Under the pieces are notes generated by a model. That model was not told where the DNA came from, did not search any database, and saw only the letters and a list, made by a program, of their open reading frames with translations. A program made the translations under genes and the position numbers. DNA of 12,629 nucleotides from an uncultured Bacteroidales bacterium. GTDB lineage: Bacteria; Bacteroidota; Bacteroidia; Bacteroidales; Paludibacteraceae. The stretch lies in assembly GCA_946619625.1 (NCBI GenBank), contig CAMOMF010000074.1, positions 1-12,629 on the forward strand, written 5' to 3'. Below are positions 1-7,872 of this stretch, in pieces (the first letter of the stretch is position 1; each line of letters opens with the position of its first letter).

Positions 1-1797
1 ATCATCGAGACGTGGACCGAGATAGAGCACCACGAAAAGAAACCCGTCATCTTGCGGCGGTACGATAGCGGCTACTTGCCTCTTCCTCAGGGCGACATTT
101 GGATCACCCACCTACATGGCAATTGGGCGGCGGAAGCCATACCTGTAACAGAGCGACTCACACGCGGAGAAAAGGTTATCCGCAACACCGATGGAGCGCG
201 CAACGCCCACCTGGATGCGCCTGCGGTGATGATTTCGCTTGACGGGTACCCGCACGAGAACGACGGGCGCGTCATCGGCGCAGCATTGTGCTGGAGCGGC
301 AATTATGAGATACGACTGAACGCAGCCGACGAGTGCGGCTTCCACCTGTATGCGGGCATCGACCCGCAGTCGTCTGCCTATGTGCTGGAACCGCGGCAGG
401 TGTTCACTACACCTCACATGGCACTGACATATAGTACAGAAGGGATGGGCGGCGTTAGTCGCGCTTTCCACCGATGGGCACGCACGGAGGGCATGCTACA
501 TAACGGCAACACGACACGCGACATTCTGCTCAACAGTTGGGAAGGAATCTATTTCGACATCACCGAGCAGCGGATTACGGACATGATGGATGATATTGCG
601 GCGTTTGGCGGCGAGCTGTTCGTCATGGACGATGGCTGGTTTGGCGGCAAGTACCGGCGTAACAGCGACGATGCGGCATTAGGCGACTGGGTGGTCGATA
701 CCCGCAAACTGCCCAACGGTCTGAAGGCCCTGACTGATGCAGCGGGGCAGCGACATATACGGTTCGGCATCTGGGTGGAACCCGAGGCGGTGAACACCCG
801 CAGCGAACTGTACGAGAATCATCCCGAATGGGCGCTTCAGGTCAAGGGGCGTGACCTCAAACTGGGACGCGGAGGCACACAACTCGTGCTGGACATGACC
901 AATCCCAAAGTGCAGGATTTTGTTTTCAACATGATAGACACCCTGCTTTCCCGTAACCCGTATATCTCTTACATCAAATGGGACGCCAACGCCTCTATCC
1001 AAAACTGCGGTTCCACCTATCTGCCCGCAGACAGGCAGAACAACCTGTATGTGGACTATCATCTGGGGCTATTGAAGACGCTGGAGCGCATTCGTGCCAA
1101 ATACCCGAACGTGGTCATCAAGAACTGCGCCTCGGGCGGGGGACGCGCCAACTACGGTCTGATGCCGTATTTCGACGAGTTCTGGGTATCAGACAACAAC
1201 GACGCCCTCCAGCGTATCTTCATACAGTGGGGCACGTCGTATTTCTTCCCGTCGAACGCCATGGCGCAACACATTGGCGGTTCGCCCTACTTGATGACGG
1301 GACGTGTCACGCCGATTAAGTTCCGCTGCGATGTAGCGATGTCCGGGCGTCTCGGTATGGAGCTTCAGCCCGCGCATATGACCGACGAGGAACGGGCGCA
1401 GTGCACCACTGCTTTTGCCGATTACAAAGAGTTACGCGAACTCATTCAGTTGGGCAACCTCTACCGTCTGGTGTCTCCCTACGAACATACATCCTCGTCT
1501 GCACAGCAACATACTGCCGCACTCATGTATGTGGACAACGACAAGACGCATGCCATCCTGTTTGCCTATTCGTGGAACAATTTCATGAAACAGGCACGTC
1601 CCGCCATCCGCTTGGCGGGACTGGACCCGGCACGCACCTACACGCTCACCGAGCGCAATGTGCAGACGGGCAAAGAGCCGTGTGCCCTCCACGGCAAGCA
1701 GTTCACCGGTGCTTTTCTCATGTCCGTGGGATTGCCAATCCCTCTCTCTGCCGACTACGGCCAAGACTACTCCTCGCGGATATTCGAACTGCATTAA
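1..1797 (+). CDS. GH36 alpha-galactosidase, 5'-truncated by the window edge
   Basis: This enzyme hydrolyses terminal alpha-1,6-galactosyl residues, here most likely from galactomannan or its oligosaccharides. The frame is open from base 1, so the gene begins upstream; 598 residues are visible of a usual length near 720, and the missing N-terminus should hold most of the beta-sandwich domain and any signal peptide. Visible GH36 hallmarks are the DDGWFG motif (from base 628) followed by the LGDW/KLPNGL stretch, the KWDAN motif with the nucleophile Asp at 982-984, and the VSDNNDA motif with the acid/base Asp at 1192-1194, followed by the typical IQWGTSYFFP segment. The C-terminal beta domain ends with a DYSSRIFEL-type tail. 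The stop lies 10 nt before the GH26 gene, so the two are probably co-transcribed. I see no frameshift. The family is clear; the exact substrate is inferred from the neighbours. Confidence 0.95.
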   Translation: MIETWTEIEHHEKKPVILRRYDSGYLPLPQGDIWITHLHGNWAAEAIPVTERLTRGEKVIRNTDGARNAHLDAPAVMISLDGYPHENDGRVIGAALCWSGNYEIRLNAADECGFHLYAGIDPQSSAYVLEPRQVFTTPHMALTYSTEGMGGVSRAFHRWARTEGMLHNGNTTRDILLNSWEGIYFDITEQRITDMMDDIAAFGGELFVMDDGWFGGKYRRNSDDAALGDWVVDTRKLPNGLKALTDAAGQRHIRFGIWVEPEAVNTRSELYENHPEWALQVKGRDLKLGRGGTQLVLDMTNPKVQDFVFNMIDTLLSRNPYISYIKWDANASIQNCGSTYLPADRQNNLYVDYHLGLLKTLERIRAKYPNVVIKNCASGGGRANYGLMPYFDEFWVSDNNDALQRIFIQWGTSYFFPSNAMAQHIGGSPYLMTGRVTPIKFRCDVAMSGRLGMELQPAHMTDEERAQCTTAFADYKELRELIQLGNLYRLVSPYEHTSSSAQQHTAALMYVDNDKTHAILFAYSWNNFMKQARPAIRLAGLDPARTYTLTERNVQTGKEPCALHGKQFTGAFLMSVGLPIPLSADYGQDYSSRIFELH

Positions 1798-1807
1798 ATT
1801 ACGAATT

Positions 1808-2836
1808 ATGAACAAACTGCTACTTACACTCCCCTTGCTGGGTCTGGTGGCCTGCAATACGCCTCAACAGCGTTGTCTGTTCGGGCATCAGGACGATGTC
1901 GTTTACGGTCACGACTGGCAGCGTCTTGCGGACAGTACATACAACGACACGCGCTCTTCGGTGTGCGACCTGACCGGTCACATGCCCGACCTCATTGGTT
2001 TCGACTTGGGAGGAGCCGAACTGTGCCGGTCGCGCAATCTGGACTCCGTACCCTTCAACCGCATGCTTGAGGAGAGCCGTCGTCAGTTCCTGCGTGGCGG
2101 CAAGGTGACGCTCAGTTTCCATATGCGCAACCCGTTGACACTCGGCAACTCGTGGGACACCACGTCCTGTTTGAGCGAGGCACTTCGCCCCGGCTCGGCT
2201 GTACACGATACGCTGGCATGCTGGCTTGTCCGCACAGCACAGATGGCGAGGCGTATCAGTGACCTGCAAACAGCAGAAGGACAACTGATTCTCCGAGCCT
2301 GGCATGAGCAGAGCGGCAACTGGTTCTGGTGGTGTCGGGACTTCGCCTCAGCGGACGAATACAAGGCGCTCTGGGCATGGACGCGACACGTGTTCGACAG
2401 CGTGGGAGTACGCGCCGACTGGGCTTATTCGCCCGACAGACTGACTCTTTATGACAACACGCCGGAAGGGGCGTTGCGCGAGACAAGAGAATGGTATCCG
2501 GGCGACGAGTATGTGGACATCATCGGCACCGACTGCTACCATTTCGGAGGAGCGGAGGGCACTGCCGACTACCTGCATCGTGCCCACCGCCAATTAGGAG
2601 CAGCCTACGCTCTGGCGCAGGAGCGCGGCAAACGGTTGGCATTCACCGAGACGGGCAACGAGGGTATCCGGTGCCCGCAGTGGTACACCTCCGTTCTCTT
2701 GCCACTCCTGCGCGAATATCCGGTCGAGTACGTACTGGTATGGCGCAACGCATGGGATATTCCTACGCATTATTATGTGCCCATACCGGGTCACCCCGAA
2801 GCGGACGATTTCATTCGCTTCATGACTTCTTACTGA
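1808..2836 (+). CDS. GH26 beta-mannanase, lipoprotein
   Basis: This is an endo- or exo-acting beta-1,4-mannanase, predicted to release mannobiose or short manno-oligosaccharides at the cell envelope. I chose the ATG at 1808 because it opens directly onto a lipoprotein signal peptide: MNK, a leucine-rich core, and a lipobox LVAC with the lipidated Cys at residue 16. The frame is open further upstream but that part overlaps GH36. The protein is 342 residues, a single catalytic domain with no carbohydrate-binding module. GH26 landmarks are LFGHQDD near the N-terminus, the acid/base motif WHEQSGNWFWW (Glu167) and the nucleophile motif FTETGNEG (Glu281). It starts 10 nt after the GH36 stop. Its place immediately before GH130 matches the B. 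fragilis cluster, where the equivalent GH26 enzyme supplies mannobiose. Whether it is exo (mannobiohydrolase) or endo cannot be read from the sequence. Confidence 0.93.
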   Translation: MNKLLLTLPLLGLVACNTPQQRCLFGHQDDVVYGHDWQRLADSTYNDTRSSVCDLTGHMPDLIGFDLGGAELCRSRNLDSVPFNRMLEESRRQFLRGGKVTLSFHMRNPLTLGNSWDTTSCLSEALRPGSAVHDTLACWLVRTAQMARRISDLQTAEGQLILRAWHEQSGNWFWWCRDFASADEYKALWAWTRHVFDSVGVRADWAYSPDRLTLYDNTPEGALRETREWYPGDEYVDIIGTDCYHFGGAEGTADYLHRAHRQLGAAYALAQERGKRLAFTETGNEGIRCPQWYTSVLLPLLREYPVEYVLVWRNAWDIPTHYYVPIPGHPEADDFIRFMTSY

Positions 2837-2937
2837 TCCTGCTACCGCCTTGGATAAAGTGCCTGACACATGTACAAACGCATACAAGGTGTTGGAGAAC
2901 GGTCATTTGGTAATAATTTGTAACAACACTAAATACA

Positions 2938-4170
2938 ATGCAAATGGAACAATGGTCCAATAAAGTACATCAACTCCGCGCTGCACACGAAGCGCTGCTC
3001 TCCCGTCCTAACGAACCCGTCACCCTTCCTTTCAGGGAAGGGACGGGGTTAGGCTTTAACGGAATATATACCAAATACCAATACCCGATTCTCACGGCGG
3101 AGCACACGCCGTTGGAGTGGCGTTACGATTTCAATGAACAAGACAACCCCTATCTGATGCAACGCATCATGATGAACGCGGTGCTCAATGCCGGCGCTAT
3201 TTTCTTCGAAGGTAAATACACCGTAGTGGCGCGTGTGGAAGGTGCCGACCGCAAATCGTTCTTTGCCGTGGCACAGTCACCTAACGGCATCGACAACTGG
3301 CGCTTTTGGGACGAGCCGGTCACCATGCCCGATGGCAACAATCCGCCAGCCACCAACGTGTATGACATGCGTCTAACGCGCCACGAGGACGGCTGGATAT
3401 ATGGCATTTTCTGCGTAGAGCGTCACGATGAAACCAAACCCTACGACACCTCGGCGGCAACGGCAGCGGCAGGCATTGCACGCACCCACGACCTGATTCA
3501 TTGGGAGCGGTTGGATGACCTCCGATCGCTTTGCCAGCAGCGAAACGTCGTTTTGCACCCTGAGTTTATCCGCACGCAAATGGTAAATGGTAAATGTGTA
3601 AATGGTAAATGGTATGCGCTCTACACCCGCCCGCAGGATGGGTTTATCGAGACAGGCAAGGGCGGCGGAATCGGTTGGACTCTTGTGGCGGATATCACCC
3701 ATGCCGAGGTGCGCGATGAGCGGATTATATTCGGTCGCAAGTACCACACGGTTTATGAAGTCAAGAACGGCGAGGGGCCTGCTCCTATCAAGACCGCCAA
3801 AGGTTGGCTGCACCTCGCGCATGGTGTACGCAACACCGCCAGCGGACTCCGATATGTGCTCTATATGTACATGACCGCATTGGACGACCCCACTCGCGTC
3901 ATTGCTCGTCCGGGAGGGTGGTTCTTGGTGCCCGAAGGTGCAGAGTATGTAGGCGATGTAATGAACGTGGCGTTTTCCAACGGCTGGATTGAGCACGAGG
4001 GGAAAGTGTTCATCTACTACGCCACCGCCGACACGCGTCTGCATGTCGCCACCACCACCGTAGACCGGCTCCTCGACTACTGCCTTCATACCCCCGAAGA
4101 CGGTCTCACCACCTCCGCCTCCGTAGAGAAAATCAACGCCCTTGTACATAAGAACCAAATGTCTAAATGA
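2938..4170 (+). CDS. GH130 4-O-beta-D-mannosyl-D-glucose phosphorylase
   Basis: This cytoplasmic phosphorylase cleaves Man-beta-1,4-Glc with phosphate to alpha-mannose-1-phosphate and glucose. Strong similarity to the GH130_1 enzyme of B. fragilis (BfMGP) is visible throughout: HEALLSRPNEPV at the N-terminus, RVEGADRKSFFAV, NVYDMRLT with the proton-donor Asp at residue 143, QQRNVVLHPEF, YTRPQDGFI, and the C-terminal FSNGWI and DTRLHVATTTV segments. The protein has 410 residues, somewhat longer than I recall for BfMGP, and the catalytic Asp is shifted by about 12 positions from Asp131 there. Two in-frame insertions explain this: a small GC-rich palindrome at about residues 29-35 and a heptamer array at residues 214-226. 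ATG 2938 is used; the in-frame ATG 2944 is an equally plausible start. It follows GH26 after about 100 nt without a clear terminator or promoter and ends 8 nt before the transporter. Confidence 0.94.
   Translation: MQMEQWSNKVHQLRAAHEALLSRPNEPVTLPFREGTGLGFNGIYTKYQYPILTAEHTPLEWRYDFNEQDNPYLMQRIMMNAVLNAGAIFFEGKYTVVARVEGADRKSFFAVAQSPNGIDNWRFWDEPVTMPDGNNPPATNVYDMRLTRHEDGWIYGIFCVERHDETKPYDTSAATAAAGIARTHDLIHWERLDDLRSLCQQRNVVLHPEFIRTQMVNGKCVNGKWYALYTRPQDGFIETGKGGGIGWTLVADITHAEVRDERIIFGRKYHTVYEVKNGEGPAPIKTAKGWLHLAHGVRNTASGLRYVLYMYMTALDDPTRVIARPGGWFLVPEGAEYVGDVMNVAFSNGWIEHEGKVFIYYATADTRLHVATTTVDRLLDYCLHTPEDGLTTSASVEKINALVHKNQMSK
3023..3042. repeat. Small GC-rich palindrome inside the GH130 gene
   Basis: A perfect inverted repeat, CCCTTCC (3023-3029), loop TTTCAG (3030-3035), GGAAGGG (3036-3042), is followed by ACGGGGTTAGG. 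It encodes part of a stretch LPFREGTGLGF that I do not expect in the family, where the NEPV motif is followed almost directly by a short Gly-rich turn and the YxYPxL strand. The look of the element (C-rich arm, G-rich arm, G-rich tail) recalls dispersed palindromic repeats common in Bacteroidetes genomes. Whether it is a copy of such a repeat is inference. Confidence 0.55.
3578..3613 (+). repeat. Heptamer tandem repeat (AAATGGT) inside the GH130 gene
   Basis: Five head-to-tail units are seen: AAATGGT (3578-3584), AAATGGT (3585-3591), AAATGTGT (3592-3599, one base longer), AAATGGT (3600-3606), AAATGGT (3607-3613). Together they span 36 bases, exactly 12 codons, so the reading frame is kept only because the middle unit has an eighth base. 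They encode VNGK...VNGK, apparently a duplicated beta-hairpin turn just before the WYALYTRPQDG strand. Relatives have a single short (V)DGK turn here. Confidence 0.85.
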
Positions 4171-4180
4171 CTAAATAAAT
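4157..4180 (+). repeat. Degenerate octamer repeat at the GH130/transporter junction
   Basis: Three consecutive 8-base units, AAATGTCT, AAATGACT and AAATAAAT, carry the GH130 stop codon (TGA 4168-4170) and the first bases of the transporter start codon (ATG 4179-4181). The array places stop and start 8 nt apart. It is short and degenerate, so it could be chance, but it resembles the octamer array before the GH16 gene. Confidence 0.45.
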
Positions 4181-5561
4181 GCCCAAATTACTTCGCCACA
4201 TAGGCTACGGTTTCGGTGACATGTCGTCATCGATGTTCTGGAAGGTGTTTTCCTACTACCTGCCATTTTTTTACAGTAACGTCTTCGGGCTGAGCCTGAA
4301 AGACGCCGGTATTATCCTGCTTGTCACACGCATATGGGACGCGGTGAGCGACCCTCTGATGGGTATTATTGCCGACCGCACCCACACCCGTTGGGGCAAG
4401 TACCGTCCCTATCTGCTGTTTGTGGCACCGCTGTTCTCCGTAGCAGGGATACTGCTGTTCACCACACCCGATTGGGAGTACTCCGCCAAACTTGTCTGGG
4501 CGTACGCCACCTACATACTGATGATGACGGTGTATACGGGTATCAACGTACCCTATGGTGCCATGTTGGGCGTGATGACGGCAGACTCCCAAGAGAAGAC
4601 GGTTTATTCCTCATTCCGCATGTTCTTCGCCTACGGAGGCTCTTTTCTTGCCCTGTTCATGTGGGAGCCCCTGTGCAATGCATTGGGCGGGTACGACAAT
4701 CCCGAGGGCTGGCGTTGGGCGATGGTCATCATTGCGGCAATATGTTTTATTCTGTTCCTCTGCTGTTTTGCCATGACCAAAGAGGAACTGCACACCGTCA
4801 GCAATGTATCCGTAGGCTCCGACCTCAGGGCGTTGCTTACCAACAAACCATGGTGGCTATTGATTGGTGCAGCCCTGTGTTTCAATCTGTTCTGCACGGT
4901 TCGCGGGGCTACGGTGGCATATTACTTTGCCGACATTATCCCCGCCGGAGCCACCCTTCATGTGGGCACGTACAGTTTTCTCTTTTACGCAGGTCTGTTC
5001 CTCGCGGTGGGTGAAGTGAGCAATATGGCTGGCGTGGCACTATGTGTACCCATGGCGGCGCATTACGGCAAGAAAACCACCTTTATTGCGGTGAATATCT
5101 GCCTGTGCGTGCTTTCGGTTCTCTACTTCTTTATTCCCGTTTCGCAGGTCGGGTTTTGGCTCATGCTTGCAGCGCAAGTACTGATATCCATGCTGACCGG
5201 TGTCATGTCACCGCTCATTTGGTCCATGTACGCCGACGTGAGCGACTTTGCCGAGTGGAAATACCGTACCGCCTCGACGGGACTCATTTTCTCATCGTCC
5301 AGCATGGCGCAGAAGTTCGGCGGAGCGATTGGCGGCTCGTCTGCATTATGGCTGCTTGCCGCCTGCGGATACATCACCGGCACGGCAGAACAGGGAGTGG
5401 TACAGCAGCCTGAAATGGCGCTTCTGTGCCTGAAAAGTCTCATGTCATTCATTCCCGCACTCGTCAGTCTGTTGGCTGTTCTGGTGGTGTCCTTTTACCC
5501 GCTGACGACATCACGTATGAAACAGATAGACAGCGAACTGCAAGTGCAACGAAACGAATAG
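4179..5561 (+). CDS. GPH-family (MFS) sugar:cation symporter, predicted mannobiose importer
   Basis: This is a 460-residue polytopic inner-membrane protein of the glycoside-pentoside-hexuronide:cation symporter family, with about 12 hydrophobic segments. Diagnostic features are the N-terminal GYGFGDM segment, the loop 2-3 signature built from Asp54/Asp58-Pro59, Asp66-Arg67 and TRWGKYRPYLL (residues 70-80), and the NVPYGAMLG segment in the following helix region. The second half contains the family's SPLIWSMYADVSDFAEW motif. It sits between GH130 and the epimerase, exactly where the inner-membrane transporter lies in the B. fragilis mannan cluster, so imported mannobiose (Man-beta-1,4-Man) is the likely substrate, driven by Na+ or H+. 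The start is 8 nt after the GH130 stop. Substrate and coupling ion are inferred from context, not visible in the sequence. Confidence 0.92.
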   Translation: MPKLLRHIGYGFGDMSSSMFWKVFSYYLPFFYSNVFGLSLKDAGIILLVTRIWDAVSDPLMGIIADRTHTRWGKYRPYLLFVAPLFSVAGILLFTTPDWEYSAKLVWAYATYILMMTVYTGINVPYGAMLGVMTADSQEKTVYSSFRMFFAYGGSFLALFMWEPLCNALGGYDNPEGWRWAMVIIAAICFILFLCCFAMTKEELHTVSNVSVGSDLRALLTNKPWWLLIGAALCFNLFCTVRGATVAYYFADIIPAGATLHVGTYSFLFYAGLFLAVGEVSNMAGVALCVPMAAHYGKKTTFIAVNICLCVLSVLYFFIPVSQVGFWLMLAAQVLISMLTGVMSPLIWSMYADVSDFAEWKYRTASTGLIFSSSSMAQKFGGAIGGSSALWLLAACGYITGTAEQGVVQQPEMALLCLKSLMSFIPALVSLLAVLVVSFYPLTTSRMKQIDSELQVQRNE

Positions 5562-5612
5562 GTACCTCAGCAGTCTGCACATATATCTACACTCTTACAC
5601 TCCTGAACAATC

Positions 5613-6749
5613 ATGAACACTTCCGATTTAAGATCATTCAAACAAGCGGCGAAACAATTGCTCGAAGAAAATATTCTGCCTTATTGGCTCGCTTTGCGCG
5701 ACGACCTGCACGGCGGTTTTTACGGCAGGGTGACGGGCGAGGAGCAAGTGATAAGAGATGCGCCCCGGGGGGCCATCCTCTATGCACGCATCCTATGGGC
5801 GTTCTCGGCGGCATATCGCGTGCTGCCAAACCCCAAGTACTTGTCCGCCGCCCGGCATGCCAAGCAGTATATTGAGGCCTACCTCTTGGACCGCGATTAT
5901 GGCGGCTCCTTTTGGTCGGTGACCGCCAACGGCGAACCGCTTGACACACACAAACAGATATACGCGCAGGCGTTCATGCTCTATGCCTTCAGCGAATATT
6001 ATCGTTCCACCATGGATGCCGGGGCACTGCATTCGGCGGTTTCCCTTTTCCACGTGATTGAACAGCATGGTCGCGACCGTGTCTATGGTGGCTACACCGA
6101 GGCGGCGGCACGCAACTGGCAACCCATCGAAGACATGCGCCTTAGTGACAAGGACGAGAACACCGCCAAATCGCAGAACACCAACCTCCATGTTTTAGAG
6201 GCATACACCCACCTCTACCGCATTTGGCAGACACCCGAACTGCATGAGGCACTCACGGCTTTGGTCGATACTTTCCACACACATATCATCCAACCATCCG
6301 GACATTTGGGACTGTTCTTCAACGAACAATGGCACCCCACCAACCATCACTTCAGCGCAGGGCATGATATCGAGTGCTCATGGCTGCTTGACGAGGCGGC
6401 GGGGGTATTGGGAATGAATTGCGACGAGGATGTGCGCCGTTTGGCGAGGGCGGCAAGCGAAGACCTCCATCACGATGGTAGCATCGGGGAAAAAGTGTGG
6501 TGGGAACAGGCGGAGGCAGTCGTTGGATACACCAATATGTACCTGCGTTTCGGCGACCCGGCAGATATGGACAAAGCGTTGGCTGTGTGGCGGTTTATTA
6601 ACACCTGCCTTATTGATACCGAGAATGGCGAATGGTATTGGTCTGTCCTCCCTGATGGCACGCCCGACCGAATCAACGACAAGGCGGGGTTTTGGAAATG
6701 CCCCTACCACAATTCACGCATGTGTATCGAAATACTTCAACGAATATGA
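5613..6749 (+). CDS. Cellobiose 2-epimerase (AGE family)
   Basis: This cytoplasmic enzyme (EC 5.1.3.11 type) epimerises the reducing-end sugar of beta-1,4-linked disaccharides; in this pathway it converts mannobiose to mannosyl-glucose, the substrate of GH130. The 378 residues fit the (alpha/alpha)6-barrel acylglucosamine 2-epimerase superfamily. Residues matching the known active site are Arg52 (PRGAILYAR), His193 (NTNLHVLEAY), His251 with Glu254 and Trp257 (SAGHDIECSWLL), Trp296-Trp297 and Glu301 (VWWEQAEA), and His366 (CPYHNSR). No signal peptide is present. The gene starts 51 nt after the transporter and its TGA (6747-6749) overlaps the manA start. Cellobiose 2-epimerase is preferred over N-acylglucosamine 2-epimerase because of the neighbours and the strong match to the active-site set. 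Confidence 0.93.
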   Translation: MNTSDLRSFKQAAKQLLEENILPYWLALRDDLHGGFYGRVTGEEQVIRDAPRGAILYARILWAFSAAYRVLPNPKYLSAARHAKQYIEAYLLDRDYGGSFWSVTANGEPLDTHKQIYAQAFMLYAFSEYYRSTMDAGALHSAVSLFHVIEQHGRDRVYGGYTEAAARNWQPIEDMRLSDKDENTAKSQNTNLHVLEAYTHLYRIWQTPELHEALTALVDTFHTHIIQPSGHLGLFFNEQWHPTNHHFSAGHDIECSWLLDEAAGVLGMNCDEDVRRLARAASEDLHHDGSIGEKVWWEQAEAVVGYTNMYLRFGDPADMDKALAVWRFINTCLIDTENGEWYWSVLPDGTPDRINDKAGFWKCPYHNSRMCIEILQRI

Positions 6750-7720
6750 AACCATACAAATTCCAACCTTACCTGAAAACCACCATCTGGGGTGGATATC
6801 AGATTGCCCCTTTCAAAGGGATTTATACCGCGCAGCCTAATATCGGCGAGTCGTGGGAAATCAGTGGCGTGCCCGAACATGAGTCGGTTGCCGTTGAGCG
6901 CGGACTGATTGGCGATGTCGATTTGGGACTGAACCTCACACAATTGATTGACAAGTACAAGGGACTGCTTGTCGGCGAACGGGTTTACAAACATTTTGGT
7001 AACAAGTTCCCGCTGCTGGTCAAGTTCATCGACTCGCGCCAAGACCTCTCCGTACAAGTACATCCCGACGATAAACTGGCGCAGCAACGTCACGGTTGTT
7101 CAGGCAAAACCGAGATGTGGTACGTCATCAAGGCGGACGTGGGGGCAAAAATCTATTCGGGTCTCAAGCAGAGTATCACACCCGAAGACTACGAGCATCT
7201 GGCAACGGCTGAACCGCTCAACGGGCACTCGCCCATGCAGGATGTTATTGCCGTGCACGAATCACACCAGGGCGACCTCTATTTCCTGCCCGCAGGACGG
7301 CTGCATGCCATTGGAGCGGGCAATTTCCTTGCCGAGATACAACAGACGTCAGACATCACTTACCGCGTCTATGATTTCGGACGCAAAGACGCGCAAGGCA
7401 ACCCGCGTGAACTGCATATAACCGAGGCGAAGGATGCCATTGATTATCGGGTGTGGCCCGAGTATCGTACCGGTTACGATTCCACCAAGCCTAATTCCGA
7501 ACTCATCCATTGCCCCTATTTCATTGTCAACCGGATTGTTGTGCAGGTGGCAGCCGAAATCGACCTGCATACCGATGCCTTCGTCGTCGTGGTCTGCCTG
7601 TGGGGAGCCGCGCATATCAACGGTATCCATGTCAAACAAGGGGAGACACTCCTTGTGCCCGCCTCCGAGAATGTACTCTACATTTTCGGCAACGCCACTT
7701 TCCTCACCGCCACCATGTAA
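6746..7720 (+). CDS. manA: Mannose-6-phosphate isomerase, class I
   Basis: This zinc-dependent cytoplasmic isomerase converts mannose-6-phosphate to fructose-6-phosphate and so links mannan catabolism to glycolysis. At 324 residues it is the short, Bacillus/Bacteroides-type class I enzyme. Zinc ligands are visible in order: Gln104 and His106 (VQVHPDD), Glu123 (KTEMWYV) and His187 (PAGRLHAIG). Further landmarks are GESWEISG near residue 35 and YRVYDFGR (about residues 206-213), which should supply the catalytic arginine. The chosen ATG at 6746 overlaps the epimerase stop in the sequence ATGA, a translational-coupling arrangement; an upstream in-frame ATG at 6692 would lie deep within the epimerase and add a non-conserved leader. 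It is the last gene of the operon, followed by a hairpin terminator. Use of mannose-1-phosphate from GH130 still needs a phosphomannomutase encoded elsewhere. Confidence 0.95.
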   Translation: MKPYKFQPYLKTTIWGGYQIAPFKGIYTAQPNIGESWEISGVPEHESVAVERGLIGDVDLGLNLTQLIDKYKGLLVGERVYKHFGNKFPLLVKFIDSRQDLSVQVHPDDKLAQQRHGCSGKTEMWYVIKADVGAKIYSGLKQSITPEDYEHLATAEPLNGHSPMQDVIAVHESHQGDLYFLPAGRLHAIGAGNFLAEIQQTSDITYRVYDFGRKDAQGNPRELHITEAKDAIDYRVWPEYRTGYDSTKPNSELIHCPYFIVNRIVVQVAAEIDLHTDAFVVVVCLWGAAHINGIHVKQGETLLVPASENVLYIFGNATFLTATM

Positions 7721-7748
7721 CACACAAATCTTATCCCGCGTTATCTCC

Positions 7749-7787
7749 TGCTCGGATGGCATTCCAAGCCATGCGAGCACTTTTTTT
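7749..7787 (+). terminator. Rho-independent terminator of the mannan operon
   Basis: A 12-base-pair stem with a single G-G mismatch, TGCTCGGATGGC (7749-7760) against GCCATGCGAGCA (7768-7779), closes a 7-nt loop ATTCCAA. It is followed after one base by seven T residues (7781-7787) and a second run of six T (7792-7797). It begins 28 nt after the manA stop and lies before the GH16 promoter, so it separates the two transcription units. Confidence 0.88.
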
Positions 7788-7807
7788 GCACTTTTTTGAC
7801 CAAAAAT

Positions 7808-7839
7808 CTTGCACATGTCAGAAAAAAGCAGTACCTTTG
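7808..7839 (+). promoter_or_regulatory. Bacteroidetes-type promoter for the GH16 gene
   Basis: The -7 box TACCTTTG (7832-7839) fits TAnnTTTG exactly, and a -33-like CTTG (7808-7811) lies 20 nt upstream, one base off the TTTG consensus. The segment AAAAAAGCAGTACCTTTGCA is shared base for base with the lptD promoter. Transcription should begin a few bases downstream, giving a leader of roughly 55 nt before the GH16 start. Confidence 0.82.
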
Positions 7840-7872
7840 CAAGGTTTTTGTATTGTAAGGAGTACAGGAGTA

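Noticed and set aside
1658..1807. Upstream extension of the GH26 frame into the end of GH36
   Set aside because: The extension has no conserved character and would bury the clear lipoprotein signal peptide that starts at 1808.
2892..2920. Possible internal promoter before GH130 (TTG at 2892-2894 and an AATTTG-like box ending at 2920)
   Set aside because: The -7 box reads ATAATTTG rather than TAnnTTTG and the upstream spacing is 18 nt; too weak beside the two good promoters in this window.
3602..3874. A 90-codon frame starting inside the GH130 heptamer array
   Set aside because: It is out of frame within a well-conserved enzyme gene and its translation resembles nothing; the ATG is a by-product of the repeat.
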